Both the position numbers and the translations under genes were made by a program. Positions 22,976 through 36,219 of a DNA stretch of 64,000 nt are shown here, one piece after another. Source of the stretch: Xestospongia muta. Taxonomy: Eukaryota > Porifera > Demospongiae > Haplosclerida > Petrosiidae. Under the pieces are notes generated by a model. That model saw nothing but the letters and a program-made list of their open reading frames with translations. It ran no database searches and was not told the origin of the DNA. The DNA is taken from the NCBI GenBank assembly GCA_963693285.1, contig OY848925.1:4070932-4134931 (forward strand), read 5' to 3'. Positions within the stretch are counted from its first letter, which is position 1. Each line of letters begins with the position of its first letter.

Positions 22976-25328
22976 ATAATATAACTGAAGAAAACATTAA
23001 TTTGATCTGTAGGGTACATCCTATAACAACAGATTGCCATTAAACAGTAGCAATATCAACATTACTAATGGACAAAATCCTTTTAAAAATGATTGTATTA
23101 CTCTATCAATAACTTGGAGTAGACTTAATATAAACATAACACCTACAGACTGTGATAACAATCCATATATGGGTACAATATGTAGGGACTTTCTCACTGC
23201 ATGGCATTTGTGCACAGTAGAGGATGGAGACATTGTCATATACAATAATAAAACAGAGGACATTCAGTCACAACACGAAAAGCATATACTCAATTTGGAT
23301 TCTTTACTAGGTTATACTAAATTAATACAATTATGTATGGTTTCTATTATAATTGTTTATAGTGCACTACAAAGAATGCCGACAAGTTGCTATTCCATTT
23401 CTCTGTCGATGTTACTTCCCACTTTATGACTGTCCTAATGGAGACATATATACAGCATCAAGAGAAGACTGTATTGACATTAGTATTGGTGTATGTGGTT
23501 TACAATGGAATTATGCTATTAATAATGGGTATAGAGACAGATTGCCCAATTGTCAAAAGCTTTCGTCTTGTGAGTATGCATATGCACACATGTAATTTTA
23601 CTCTAAAACATGAAATACAAATATATTTCAATAAAATTATGCATGTTCAACTATATCATTACAATAGTTATTACTGCTTGAAATGCAAGGCGTGCCAGTA
23701 AGTCATATAAAAGCTTTGTTGACAAACCATCATATATAATAATATATATGTGTATACATCTGCTTTTATTATTTCTATATGTTAAGACTTCCTTTTGTAA
23801 GACTAGTAACTAACTACATGTCTAGTGAGTAGTTAGTCATAATTATGACAACTTTACTTGCATTACATGTAGTAACCATATTTGTTAAAATGTAATTGGT
23901 TGGATTATATCAATGTTGTAATATGTTACAGATACTGGAAATGATTCCTTTATAAATACATCCCACAATTCTACTCAACAAAGTATAACATGCAGAGAAG
24001 ATTTTATTAAAATGAATAATACATGTCAACCTCGATGTGACAGATTTGAACAAGGCAACTTTGGAAGTCAAGTTTTGATATACTCAGAATTAATAGCTTC
24101 AATTGTTCCTTTGTTACTTTGTATACTCGTTATTGCTATATCAATCAAAAATTACAAAAAAATGTGAGTTTATCACATGTGATTGAATATGATTACGAAA
24201 TAGTTTTTAGGTTTTCATATCCATCTATCTTGTTAACATTTGAAGTCATTGATATTTCAGTAGTAGGTATGCTAAAATCATATATAATAATAACTAAAGA
24301 ATATATTTTAATACTTTATAATTTATAGCAATCTTGGTCATCATCATTTCCGTTGATAGAAATGGTTTATTATGCAGTTCAGTAAGTCTTATTGATAGTC
24401 TCAATAATCCAACACCATTTTGTACACTATCAGGTTTAATGATACCATTTCACATCAGAAACTTTTATAGTTGTTTTATATAGGAGCTGTTTTTCATTAT
24501 GCTATTGTCAACTTTACACTCTGGTGGTTTTTTCATGTCATCATATTTTTTATAATGTTTCCTTTCCTTTTCATGCCAATAGAATGAGAAAAATAGGATG
24601 GAACAAATACATTTTAGCTGTGATGATATTCCTTGGTATTCCAAAAACTATATATATATATATATGATGACATTATGATATATTCCACAGGTCTAGTTAT
24701 ACCTGCACCAGCTGTTATAGTTTCTCTTTCCGCGGAAAAATATAACTATAAATTAAATCGTTTTCCTCCATTTCTTTGTACAAGCAATGCTGCTATGTGG
24801 TTCTATTCCATTATTTTCATTTTTGATGTACTTGTAGGTATTGGAGTATATCTTCTGTTTGTTGTCTTTTGGATTATTCACAGGTATATACACTTTTATA
24901 AATTTTACAATTATTATGATTGTTGTAGGAATCTATTTTCCATTCAAAATCCATCAAAAATAAAAGCCAGCTGAGTATAGCTGAGAAAAAAATAATTATT
25001 GCAATATGTTTGTTTTTACTCTTTTCTGTATTTTCATTGGTTAATCATGCCATCAGTTTAGCTAATTTAGACAAATTTATTACTGCTCTGAAAAACTATT
25101 TCAAATGTGAGGCTTTCAGACATGTTCCTGAAGATGCAACAGATCTGAGTTTGAAAAATACAACAATCTCTACATGAGTGCAATAACATACACTCTAATG
25201 GAACTAATTCTTAACTTTGTTTTGAAGTGAATGTCAGTAAAAGAGGTGCACTGAAATCATTTTATCATCTCTCAAGAAAATCTTCTAAGATTTCAAAGAT
25301 TTCAAGTTTGTGATCAGGCAATAAAGTG
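22521..25328 (+). pseudogene. Frizzled-like receptor D, 3' end broken
   Basis: Exons 1-7 are intact: 22521-22625, 22747-22776, 23013-23310 (or to 23334), 23363-23569, 23932-24163, 24211-24266, 24329-24433. Exon 8 (24484-24635) is 152 nt instead of 153, with one T missing in the TTTTTT run of TM3 and an in-frame TGA after it. Exon 9 (24691-24883) is also one base short at its donor. Exon 10 (from 24929) loses the frame in the loop after HVP (near 25130) and meets TGA. The N-terminal anchor, CRD and TM1-TM2 could still be made. Relative of J, which is intact at all these positions. Several independent lesions make a sequencing error unlikely. Confidence 0.85.
22831..22972. repeat. Compound (TG)n/(TA)n microsatellite, intron 2 of D
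   Basis: TG-rich, then TATG-rich, then about 50 bases of pure TA. It sits at the same place as the much larger (GATA)n of J, between exon 2 and exon 3. Confidence 0.92.
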
Positions 25329-25329
25329 T

Positions 25330-26020
25330 GAGTGGCATTCCACTAAAATTTCTGTTAAAAATGCACTGATGTATGTGTTATATTATAAAGTCATGATAAT
25401 TATAATTTTAATTTTAAAAAAAATTTCTATATTTGTGAATAAATGATTAAGATAGATATTTTTACAAGTATTGTATTGTTTCATTGTTTTCCAATTTGAC
25501 TACTTTATTAATACTGTTAAAAACAAGCTGTTACGTAGTTAACAAATATAACACAATGTTACCTTGTTTTGTTTTTAGTTTTATATAATTACTATTAAGA
25601 TTATTGTCATCAATGGAAACAAATAAGAGTACAATCAGACTTAACAAAAAAAAAAGGTTTTTAATTATATTAGTAGATTAAATTAAGTAAAATATATATT
25701 TTAATTTGGTTTACATCAATCTTATTGAATGCACTGTGAGAGATTGTAAAGAAAAATTTATCCCTCTTAATGTGGATCCCATTGAAAGTCCAATAGTTTA
25801 CAGCATTTATAGGAGACTATGTTACTACTAGTACTGGTATATATGTTATTCATAATACAATCTAGCTATTACTTATATGGTGTTGTCCAGTTAATTTATA
25901 GCATACTTTAACTGATTCATAAACTGGATGAATATCTAGTAAAATCAGTTTACAGACTATTCACTATCAAATATGAATCAGATATATATATATATTTTGG
26001 GATTGATACTACTGTAGGAT
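25330..26020. repeat. Duplicated 3' flank of D
   Basis: Non-coding; aligns with 60170-60740 after J (shared segments include AAGCTGTTA...CAAATATAACACA and TGCACTGTGAGAGATTGTAAA). This supports D and J as copies of one duplicated unit. Confidence 0.65.
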
Positions 26021-26111
26021 TTATATACTAAATAGTACAAATATTATCAGGGGAGATATCACGGTTTGTTCTCGCAACTGCCACGATCTAATAAGCTGTA
26101 TAAGCAGTTAG

Positions 26112-26248
26112 ACCCTCCTCCATCTTTCAGCTACCAAAAGGAGGAGAGGATAGAAAATGGTGGATAGCAACCGTTGCTAACCAATTAATTAAAATTAATT
26201 GATTTTAATAAAATAATCATTCATGGGTTAAAGCGTCTGTATAGAAAC
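26112..26248 (+). promoter_or_regulatory. Conserved 5' flank, class P1 (gene E)
   Basis: Matches the flank of C: CCTCCTCC and GGAGGAGA hairpin arms, then the perfect palindrome TAGCAACCGTTGCTA at 26165-26179, then TCATGGGTTAAAGCGTCTG before the ATG. E lacks the MITE-like insert found upstream of C. Confidence 0.5.
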
Positions 26249-29168
26249 ATGGCCTGTGGCTGCAAAAATCGAACAAAGCTATCAGTGAAGATTATTGAGA
26301 CAACTATTCTGGTTATTGTTCTATGTATTATAGTGGCTCTCGTCTCCTTACCAATTGTGTTTTACTACGTTTCTGTAAGCATTATCTTTTAATAAATTGT
26401 TATTTAACATGATTTGGACACACACATTATACATGTGTTAGCAGGTAATATTCTGCTAACCACTATTTTGTCATATACTCTTTTAGGATTACACTAACTT
26501 TTTAGCTGCTTCTCCTGTAAGTAATTCAATTAACTAGTACATTTGTTATATTACTATGATTATATCATATATAATTGTAGGAAATATTTTTGTACATTTA
26601 GAACTCATTCTATAGTAACAGATCAAACGGTAGCAACAACAACATTACTAATGGACTGAATCCTTTCAAAAACAGTTGTACTACTCTCCCAATAACCTGG
26701 AGTGGACTTAGTATAAATATAAATTCTACATATTGTAATGACAATCCATACGTTGGTACAATATGTAGGGATATTCTCACTGCATGGCATTTGTGTACAA
26801 TAGAAGATGGAGACATAGTCATATACAGTAATAAATCACAGCAAATTCAAACACAATACGAAAGAAATTTGCTCAAGTTGGATTCATTATTAGGTTATAC
26901 TAAATTAATACAATTATGTATGATTTCTATTGTAATTGTTTATAGTGCACTACAAAGAATGCCGAAAAGTTGCTATTCCATTTCTCTGTCAATATTACTT
27001 CCCACTTTATGACTGTCCTAATGGAGACATATATACAGCATCAAGAGAAGACTGTATTGACATCAGTACTGGTGTATGTGGTTTACAATGGAATCTGGCT
27101 ATTAATTATGGATATGGAGACAGATTGCCTAATTGTCAAAAGCTTTCATCTTGTGAGTATGTATCTAAGTTAACATAATAATTAATAGGTAGTAGTTATT
27201 TCACCATGAGCAGCAAATTACAAATTTCAACTATTTTGCTGGCACTCCAATTGTTTAACTTAGCTGCTACATTTCAGAAATTAAGAAAAACCATCAACTC
27301 TTAAACATACAATTAAGACTGAGTAGTCTTCCCTAACATGCTTTAACATATTCTACAGAGTAATTGTTAATGATAATTTCAATTTAAAAGAACAATAATG
27401 AATGAATTTTAGACCACGGGGCAAAAAATCTTTGAACACTGAGAAATATAATATTAAAGTGAAAACCTGTGTCTAGCTTTCTTATGTAAACACCTAGTGA
27501 GTGGTTATATATTATAACTATGACAACTTTACATTGTGTATTTTAATGTGATGCAGTAAAATCTGCCTTAGTGACAACTTCCATCTAGCAACCACATTTC
27601 TCTAACAACCACTCTCAAAACCTCTCTAATACAACCAGTATTGGTTGCATATGGCTCGTTAAAATAGGACATTCCATCCACCTCTCTATTAAGACTACTC
27701 TGATTGGTCCTGCTATAAGTGAAATGTTAATTGATGGATTACATTACTGTCTCTTAATTTATTATAGATACTGGAAATGGTCATTTTATAAATACATTCC
27801 TCAATTCTACTCTTCAAAATATAACATGCAGAGATGATTTTATTAAAATCAACAATACATGTCACCCTCGATGTGACAGATTTAAACAAGGCACTTATGA
27901 TGGAAGTCAACTTTTAATTTACTCAGAGCTAATAGCTTCAATTGTTGCTTTGTTACTGTGTATACTGATTGTGACAATATCAATCAAAAATTACAAATCA
28001 ATGTGAGTTTATCACAAGTAATTGAATATGTTTATGAAATATTTTGTTAGGTTTTCATATCCATCTATTTTGTTAATATTTGTTGTCATTGATTGTTCAG
28101 TAATAGGTATGTTATAATATTATATAATCACAAATGAAAAAGGTTTTAATTCTTTATATAGCACTCTTAGTCATCATCATTTCTATTGACAGAAATGGTT
28201 TACTCTGCAGTTCAAGAAGTCTTATTGACAGTCTCAATAATCCAACACTATTTTGTACATTATCAGGTTTAATGATTTAATTTACATTATGACCATTTAT
28301 AATTGCCTTATATAGGAGCTGTGTTTCATTATGCTATTGTCAATATGATGTTATTCTGGTTTTTTCATGTCATCATATTTTTTTATAAAGTTGTTTTTCC
28401 CTTTCATGCTAATAGAATGGAAAAATTAGGACGAAACAAACATATTTTAGCTGTGATGATATTCTTTGGTATGTGAAAAATTATAAATAATGAATTATCA
28501 TTAATTTCACAGGTCTAGTTATACCATTACCAGCTGTTATAGTATCTCTCTCTGTGGAAGATTATAAATATAATATACACCGTTTTCCTCCTAATATTTG
28601 TATAAGTGATGGTCCTATGTCATTCTATTCCATTACTATCATTATTGATGTACTTGTAGGTATTGTAACATACCTTCTGTTTGTTGTCTTTTGGATTATT
28701 CACAAGGTAAATGTATTTTAAATAAAATTAATAATTATTAGATTGTTTTAGAAACCTACCTTCCGATCAAAGTCTATCAAAAATAAAAGACAGCTGAGTA
28801 CAGCTGAGAAGAAAATTCTTATTGCAATATGTTTATTTTTAGTCTTTGCTGTTTTTACTTTAATACACAGTGCCATTGTAACAGCTAAATCTGACAAATT
28901 TATTGCTGCAGTTACAGACTACTTCAAATGTGAAGCTTTAGGACATGTTCCTGGAAAATGTAACAGATCTGAGTTTGAACACTACTACAATCCCTACATG
29001 AGTGCAATATCTTATTTTCTTTTAGGACTAATTCCACTTGGTATTCTCAACTTTGTGCTAAAGTGGAGGTCGGTAAAAGAAGTAACAGTGAAATCAATCC
29101 GTCGTCTCTCAAGGAAGTCTTCTGAGATGACAAATGTTTCAAGTTCATCATCAGACAATAAAGTGTGA
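26249..29168 (+). CDS. Frizzled-like seven-transmembrane receptor E
   Basis: Intact copy. Exons: 26249-26374, 26487-26516, 26602-26893 (or to 26917), 26946-27152, 27768-28002, 28051-28106, 28162-28266, 28316-28468, 28513-28706, 28752-29168; in frame, 604 residues (612 with the later donor). Exon 1 (42 codons) reads MACGCKNRTKLSVKII before the hydrophobic anchor. Exon 4 keeps all CRD-pattern cysteines. Exon 10 ends SSDNKV-stop, with a GTGAGT donor overlapping the stop (AAAGT|GTGAGT), but the nearest tail-exon relic (31011) opens with an early stop in the required phase. Introns 4 of C and E share a repeat. A partial receptor copy (29494-30740) follows directly. Confidence 0.84.
27552..27715. 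repeat. Dispersed repeat in intron 4 of E
   Basis: Same repeat as at 18963-19135, beginning CAGTAAAATCTGCC, with a short deletion near the PyPu-rich CCACCTCTCTATTAAG segment. Confidence 0.45.
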
Positions 29169-29493
29169 GTAGCATTGATTAGTGTCCAGGTGCAATTTTT
29201 GCTAAAATATATATACTATGTATATGTAATGTTATAAACTCTTCGTGTTATTTTAAATTCAATTAAGAAAGATATATAAATTTGTGAATGATTAATTTTA
29301 AAATATATTTTTGTAAAGTTTTGTTATTTTTGATTTTATCTTTTGATTTAACATGTTAATGAATTTCTTGTTGAGATGACTATCATCTTAATCTTTTGAA
29401 TTATTAGCAATCAACTTATTAAAATTGTATAAATACAAACAAAACATTTTGTTTTAAACTTAACTGCAAAAAATTTTGTTTTTGTAGCAGTAC

Positions 29494-30740
29494 TTAAAAT
29501 CAACAATATATGTTGCCCTTGATGTGACTTTTAATTTACTATGTGTTGCTTTGTTAATGTGTATACTGATTGTGGCAATATCAATCAAAAATTAAAAATT
29601 ACAAAATAATGTGAGTTTATTACATGCAATTCTGTAAAAGAATAATAATCAGTTATTTTAATAACCACCTACTTTACATGACTGGATTATTATAGAATCT
29701 AGAATTCTTATGAATTACTCACTATACGGTTTGTTGTCATTGTATACCATTAAAAACCCTAAAATAATTAGATTAATTAACATTATGTTATATGCTTATG
29801 TAATAACAATTTAATAACTCTTGGTCATAATCATTTCCATTAACAGAAATGGGTTACTTTATAGATCAACAAGTCTTACTGATAGTCTCAATAATCCATC
29901 ACTATTTTACACATTATCAGGTTTTATGATATTATTTTACATCAGTTTTAATGATAGTAATTTGCATTAGAATATTTATAATTGTTTTATATAGGAGCTG
30001 TTATTCATTACACTATTGTCAACATGATGCTTTTGTAGTTCTTTCATGTCACTATATTTTTTTAAAGTTGTCTTTCACTTTCGTTTCAATAGAATGGAAA
30101 AATAAGACAGAACAAATACATCTGAGCAGTGATAATATTTCTTGGTATGTCAAAAATTATAAATAATGATTTATCATTAATTTCATAGGTCTAGTTATAC
30201 CATTACCAGCTGTTATAGTTTCTCTCTCTGTGGAAGATTATAAATACAGCATACACACTTTCCCTTTGTACAAGTGATGGCCCTATGTGGTTCTATTCTG
30301 TTACTGTCATTATTGATATACTTGTAGGTATTATAACATACCTTCTAGTTGTTGTCTTTTGGATTATTCACAAAGTAAATCTACTTTATGGATACAGCCA
30401 AGGAGAAAATTCTTATTGTAATGTTTTTGTCTATAGTCTTTTCTATATTTACTTTAGTACACAGTGTCATTGTTACAGCTAAATCAGACAAATTTATTGT
30501 TGTATCAACAGATTATTTCAAATGAAATTGCAACAGTTCTGAGTTTGAACATATCTACAGGCCCTACACGAGTGCAATATCATACACTCTTATTGGACTA
30601 ATTCCATTTGGTATTCTCAACTTTGTGTTGAATTGGAGGTCAGTCAAAGAGGCTGAAATTAAATCATTTTGTCGTTTCTCAGGAAAATTATCTGAGATTA
30701 CACATGTTTCAAGTTCATCATAGGACAAAATATGTGAGTG
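29494..30740 (+). pseudogene. Frizzled-like receptor fragment E' (exons 5-10)
   Basis: Decayed 3' half of a receptor. Part of exon 5 (TM1) at about 29494-29612, exon 7 at about 29822-29922, exon 8 at about 29996-30145 (frameshifted), exon 9 at about 30189-30374 with a deletion, and an exon 10-like piece from about 30395 to 30723. That last exon lacks part of the FKCEALG loop and has TGA in its place. It is closest to the second exon 10-like piece at 54665-55009. Tail-exon relics and the shared intergenic block follow both. Confidence 0.8.
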
Positions 30741-30823
30741 GTGTTGGTGAATGTCACAGTATAATTTATGTTAAAACATGGACTGATGTATTTGTAATGT
30801 AATAAAGTCATCTATCACTTTAT

Positions 30824-30832
<9 letters not shown>

Positions 30833-30862
<30 letters not shown>
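30833..30862. repeat. (TA)n microsatellite
   Basis: About 30 bases of TA in non-coding DNA; the homologous position after the piece at 54665 also has a (TA)n run (55117-55150). Confidence 0.9.
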
Positions 30863-30868
<6 letters not shown>

Positions 30869-31010
30869 TATTTTTAATGAATGATTTTATACTGTTGATT
30901 GTAGTGATGACTTGTTCTATCAACAATATATACACCTATTATTATTACATGTCAAAAAGTATGTAAAACCTATAATGTTGTCTCGTTATCAACAATTTTC
31001 ACTTTTGCAG

Positions 31011-31211
31011 GCTTTAAAAAACAGAATTTAAAGAACAGCCAGTAATTATATTTCTGTTACGTTGTGTTAACTCATCATACATTGTCTACCTATAGACCTG
31101 ATGATGTTGAAATGGAAGTCTTTGAACAGTCTTTATAAGTCTAAACCAATTAGTGATATTTATGATGATTGTGAACCACCAGTAGATACCAGTGTATATA
31201 AGTGCATGTAA
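31011..31211 (+). pseudogene. Tail-exon relic after E'
   Basis: Homologue of the C tail exons. The first exon begins after TTTTGCAG at 31010 but stops early; the second follows CTATAG, reads PDDVEMEV and reaches TAA. The alternative 23-codon frame (31140-31211, SKPISDIYDDCEPP...VYKCM, stop) is still open. Confidence 0.5.
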
Positions 31212-32270
31212 TGTATCAGTAACATGATGTTAGTTATTACGTTTAGTTTTTTAGAAAGTTATTGTAGTTAATCATTAAAATAGTTTTATCACATTACAAA
31301 ACATAATATTTTGTTGTATTAAAAAATTTTATCATTAGTATATTTATATTAATCCTGCTGCATTGTTTTGCAAGCAACATTCTTCACAAGCCAAGAAAAA
31401 GATCTTTCCTGAGTATTACTATTTTTAATTAGATTGTAAAAGTCCACTGAGGCACACTGACACTAACAAGAGTTCTTCACCTCTTAATAACAAAAATAAT
31501 TATTCATATAATTATTTATTTATTTGTTGACTGTTATATGTTTTATGCTACCTATTCATACTTTTCTACTTTCCTATAGCTATACTATATCCTAACTTCA
31601 TGTATCATTATTTATTTTAGTATACTTATAATTCAGTGTTAGGTAAATTACTATGATTTCTGTAATAATAATTACACTGACAAAAATATATATCTATATA
31701 GCTTTGAAAACCCAAATAATATCACCATCAACACCACATTACTTCAGGACATCTCTACAGTAGAACTAGATAAAGAGAATCCAATTATCGTCAACTGTAC
31801 GATGCTTTAATAGTTGTAATGGACAATTGCAACTATTTCTTATTGTAGATGCCATATACCTATATAATTCCAAAGAGGATTTCATCTGAAAAGCAGAAAT
31901 TACTAAAAGATGGACAAATAAAGACAAAGAATTTATCATGTTAGTTCTCACATTTATGCATTCATAACACTGTCTTTGTTATTGGTTGATAGAATGCCAA
32001 TACTCTTAATAAGTGTTTTTAAAACTACTAGTTGATACTGAATTATGATAAAAAGTAGAGCCACTACTAAAAGCGGACTTTGTGTTTACAAATGAAACAA
32101 AAAATAAACTGACTAGTTTAATACTACCATCATGATGTAGTATATATATCTATGATCAATTATCATATCTGAGCAAATATCATATATGATACACATATGT
32201 GATACATATATCCTCAATTATCATATGTATCTTTTCATGCAGTAAAAAGTAATTGATAGTAAATTATTAT
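31212..32270. repeat. Duplicated intergenic block (E copy)
   Basis: Non-coding homologue of 21160-22345 and 55430-56560. It breaks off near 32270, where the reverse-transcriptase element starts; the continuation seen in the other two copies (leading to a class P2 flank) is not found nearby. Confidence 0.6.
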
Positions 32271-32404
32271 TATGGCTGCACCGTGTGGTTCAGTTTTTAT
32301 TCAATTAAGTGATAAACAACATCATGAAATGGAAAAAAAAGTGATCTAAAGCCCAAGAAAACTCACTAGAAATAGACAGGCCTGCTGTTGTTTGTGTTGC
32401 CATA

Positions 32405-35400
32405 GTGGCAAGTGTGTTCGTTGCTTTTTGTGTTTCAAGTGGTAAAAACTGTCATAATTGTCTTCCCTCTCATAGTAATTTTTGTTCCAATACGTTTCCA
32501 GCTAGCAATGACCATTCTCCCTCTGAAGCATCCTTGGACTCACCTAATTCACTCTTTGTTCCAAGTGATACTCGGCTTCCCCATCCCGCTGTGGATGGCG
32601 GCTATTTTGATCCTACTAACCACGTGGCCCCCATCTCCTCGGATTTAGCTGTCTTCAGACCTATTCAATCTCCTCGAGGATTGCTACCTACTATCTCCTC
32701 CCCTCAAGACTTCCACTCTGCTGTTGAGTTTGCTTATGACAAGATTGTGTGCTGGCGGAGTAATCTCTTCAAGCTTCCTGTTGGCTATACAGCCAGCCTA
32801 TTTGTTCAGAAACTGATGGAGTTGTTTGATGCTTATGCAAGTGATTCAGCTATTGAGGGCTATGCTATCAAAACAGCCTGCTTTTTCCAGCTCACATTCT
32901 TCAAAAAGCTTTTTTAAAATCTAAGTCTAAAGACCATCTTTGATATTTGCAATGCTGATTATGTCTGCGGAACAGTTGTGAAGGTATTCTTAAGCTTCTC
33001 AAGGAGGGTCAGTCTATTCAACATCACCTGTCCTCCCCCTCTCGTAGACGTAAACATGACTTTAACCTTGCTCGCATCTTTGCCCAGTTACTCTCAAAAG
33101 GCAAAGTGAGATATGCCATTCGTCTTCTCTCTCCTGTCAATCAGAAAGGTGTTCTAGATCCGAGCCATATTATCCCCGATGGACCCGATAACGGTAGAAC
33201 TGTCCTACAGCTCTTGAAAGAGAAACATCCAGAAAGTCATTCACCCCACCCAGATGCACTCATGGATGAACCACCTGAGAATTATTTTCCCTACTCAATC
33301 TTTGAAGCTCTTAATAAAGATTTCACTTTGTTGCTCTTCACACGAAGGGCTCTGCTGGGTCTTTTGGTGCTGATGCTCTGTCTTGGCATCATTGGTGTTC
33401 ATGTTATGGTCAGAAGTCAATCTATCTGTGTAGATCCATTGCAGCTTTTGGTAGGAAGATATGTACCAACTACGTTGATCCAGCTGGTTTATCAGTATTC
33501 ACCGCCTGCCGTTTGATTCCCTGGATAAAGACCCTGGAGTCTGTCCTATTCGGGTGGTGGAAGTCTGCCGTGATATCATTGGAAAGGCAGTCATGAGGAT
33601 TGTTAAACAGGACGTTCAGGATGCTGTTGGCCTTGACCAGTTTTGTACTGATTTTGACTCTGCTTGTGAGTCTGCAGTTCATTGCATGTCTTGTGTATTT
33701 GACACTAATGAAGCCACAGTTTTTGTAGATGCTTCCATTGCCTTCAACAGCTTGAATCATGCTGTCACTCTTAGAAATGTCCGATTTGTCTGTCCTGCTC
33801 TTGCACTAATTCTGATTAATACATACAGGTCTCCTGCCTCCTTATATGTTAATGGTCAGATTCTATTTTCTCAGGAAGGAACTACCCAAGTTGATCCCCT
33901 AGGAATAGCAATGTATGCAATTGGATTAAACCCCTGATTTGTCACCTAGAGGGTCTTGCATCCTATCAATTACGCTGATGACTCTACAGCTGGAGGCAAC
34001 CTGTGTGATCTCAGGAGATGGTGGGACAGGATTTGTGAGATAGGTCCTCTATATGGCTACTTTCCAATAGTTCAAAAACCCATTAATTAGTATAATCTGA
34101 CTTCCTCCAATCAACTTAGTCTATTTTTTCTGGAACTAACGTCAATGTTATCTCTGAAGGTGTGGAGTATCTTGGTGGTGTCATTGGTACTACTCTATTT
34201 CTAGAAAAAGTCGTGGAGAAAGTTAAGATCTGGTCAGAGGAAGTAAAGAAACTTAGTTTTATCTTTGAGTCAGAACCTCATGCTGCTTATGCAGCCTTTA
34301 TTCATGGAGTTTCAGCTAGGTGGACTTATTTCGCTCATGTTATTGATTTCTGTTGTCTCTCGGATGGTTCGCAGAGTTTTGCTCCCTTGAAAAATACTAT
34401 TTGGTCAAAATTTATTCCAGCTCAGACAGGCTCTCATCAGCTTGGCAATCTTGATGAAAGGCTTCTCGCCCCACTTATATGCCTGGGTTGGTTGGGCTTT
34501 CTCAACCCAACTCACTCGTTAGCTGATCATTACTCCATTTCCGTGTCAAGTTGTTCACCCTTGATCAATTGTTTTTTTCTCCTGACATTGAGTTCCGTCC
34601 TCTGTCATGCTTGGAAGAACAACGTGAGACTAAATCTAATTTGTCATCGGAGAGATTAAAGATGCAGGTGGAACAGGCTAATGAACTGAGATCTCAATTG
34701 GCTCCTTCACTTCAACATAGTATGGACCTCTCAAGAGAAAAAAGAGCTTCTATCTGGCTCTCAGCTCTACCTTTGGAGTCACATGGCTTTAGTTTACATA
34801 AGCAAGCCTTTTGAGATGCTCTATACCTACGTTACGGCTGGACTACCCCTAATACCACTTCCCATTGTGTTTGTGGCCACAAATTTGTTGTTGACCACGC
34901 CCTTTACTGCCCGAAAGGACGCTTTCCATCAATCCGCCACAACAAAGTCAGAGATATTACAGCCTCTCTATTATCTGAAATATGTCATAATGTTGCAATT
35001 GAACCTCATCTTCAGCCTCTTTCTGGAGAACATATAAACCTGCCTGCTCACTGCCAACACAGACGCTAATGCTCGTTTGGACATTGCTGCTGACGGTGTT
35101 TGGGGTGGTAGATTTGAAAGAAGCTACTTTGATGTACGAGTATTCAATCCTTTTGCTCAGTCAAATCTGCAAACACCTTTAGATGCCGTTTACAGAAGAC
35201 ACAAACTAGATAAAATCCATCAATATGAGCAACGTCTAAGGGAAGTGGAGCATTTGTCATTTACTCCATTGATTTTCTCTTCTTCCAGAGGGATGGGTAA
35301 GGTTGCTACTACTTTTTATAAACGAATTGCCTCTATGTTGGCAGAGAAGAAGCATTTTCCTCCTAGTATGTCAAATGGACTGATTAGATGTCGCATTAGC

Positions 35401-35517
35401 TATGCACTTTTGAGATCCTCCATCATGTATATTAGAGGAGCAAGTTCCTTGCTCTCTCAACCAGTTTTGGAGTCCCCTTTTGACCTTCAGGCAGCTGACA
35501 GTCAATTATTTTTCTAA
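32405..35517 (+). mobile_element. Reverse-transcriptase retroelement, frameshifted
   Basis: A roughly 3.1 kb degenerate coding region spread over all three + frames. An N-terminal part (32405-32917) has GYTASLFVQKLMELFDAY. RT motif A is at about 33728 (VDASIAFNSLNHAV), motif B at about 33870 (SQEGTTQVDPLG, with Val for the usual Gly), and motif C at 33971 (YADDSTAGG). A later block near 34860-35000 has cysteine/histidine residues (CVCGHKF...HALYCPKG) and RHNKVRD, followed by RLDIAADG and YFDVRVFNP at about 35070-35150, which together look like a restriction-like PD-(D/E)xK endonuclease. I recognise it as an RT family common in marine invertebrate genomes but cannot name the clade. It is much less AT-rich than its surroundings, suggesting a younger insertion. 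Confidence 0.8.
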
Positions 35518-35577
35518 TCTTATTTTATCTTAAATTTTTTTCTCTATATCCTTTGATCCCATCCATTATTTTGCTTC

Positions 35578-35610
35578 TGTTATTATTATTATTGTTATTA
35601 TTATTATTGC

Positions 35611-35647
<37 letters not shown>

Positions 35648-35660
35648 GTTATTATTATTA
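35578..35660. repeat. (ATT)n microsatellite tail after the RT element
   Basis: TTATTATTATT-type run starting about 60 bases after the last RT-element ORF. Simple-repeat tails are common 3' ends of non-LTR retrotransposons, so this probably marks the element's 3' end. Confidence 0.7.
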
Positions 35661-35934
35661 AGGATAACAATAATAATAAAGTATTAAGGATGATAATAAA
35701 GTACAATGAAAATACAACAAAATAGAACAAAAATAAAGTGTAATAAGTAATACAGGTTAGGCTTTAGGTCATTATAAGATTCAAAGGGGTTCCATCAGAA
35801 ATATTGATGGATTGCCACTTTGTATGAGAGCCCCTGAGACATAAAATGGTGGCACAAAAAATAGAGAAAGTGAGATGAGTCCTGATCCAACCGAGAACTT
35901 GAGAATAATTGTGGTCCCAATTTGATGATTCTAC

Positions 35935-36210
35935 TGTGTTTCTTTTATATCACTACATTTTTTTACAAAGTGATCTTGCCCTTTAATGCCAACTAAATGG
36001 AAAAAAAAGGACGGAATAAATACATATTAGTTGTGATGACATTCCTTGGTATGTCTCAATATATAATGCAAAACTGCTCAATGGTTAAATAATAAATTTC
36101 ACAGCTCTAGTTATACCATTACCATTTGTTATGGCATCTCTTTCTGTGAAAGATTATGAATATAAAATATACTGTTTTTCTCCAAATAATTGCACTGATT
36201 TCTAGACAAG
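35935..36210 (+). pseudogene. Frizzled-like receptor fragment F (exons 8-9)
   Basis: Exon 8 remnant at about 35935-36050 (TM3 end, then GGACGGAATAAATACAT and CCTTG|GTATGT) and exon 9 start from about 36105 (TAGTTATACCATTACCA, VIPLP motif), stopping in the middle of the exon near 36205. Stops and indels present. No other exons nearby. It shows that the array once continued through this gap. Confidence 0.75.
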
Positions 36211-36219
36211 ATGTTGAGA

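Noticed and set aside
22749..23043. Both-strand ORFs rich in YIYIYI and CVCV
   Set aside because: Translations of the (TA)n/(TG)n repeat in intron 2 of D.
34162..34814. Separate small genes in the 32-35.5 kb region
   Set aside because: Successive ORFs in different frames read as consecutive parts of a single decayed RT element.
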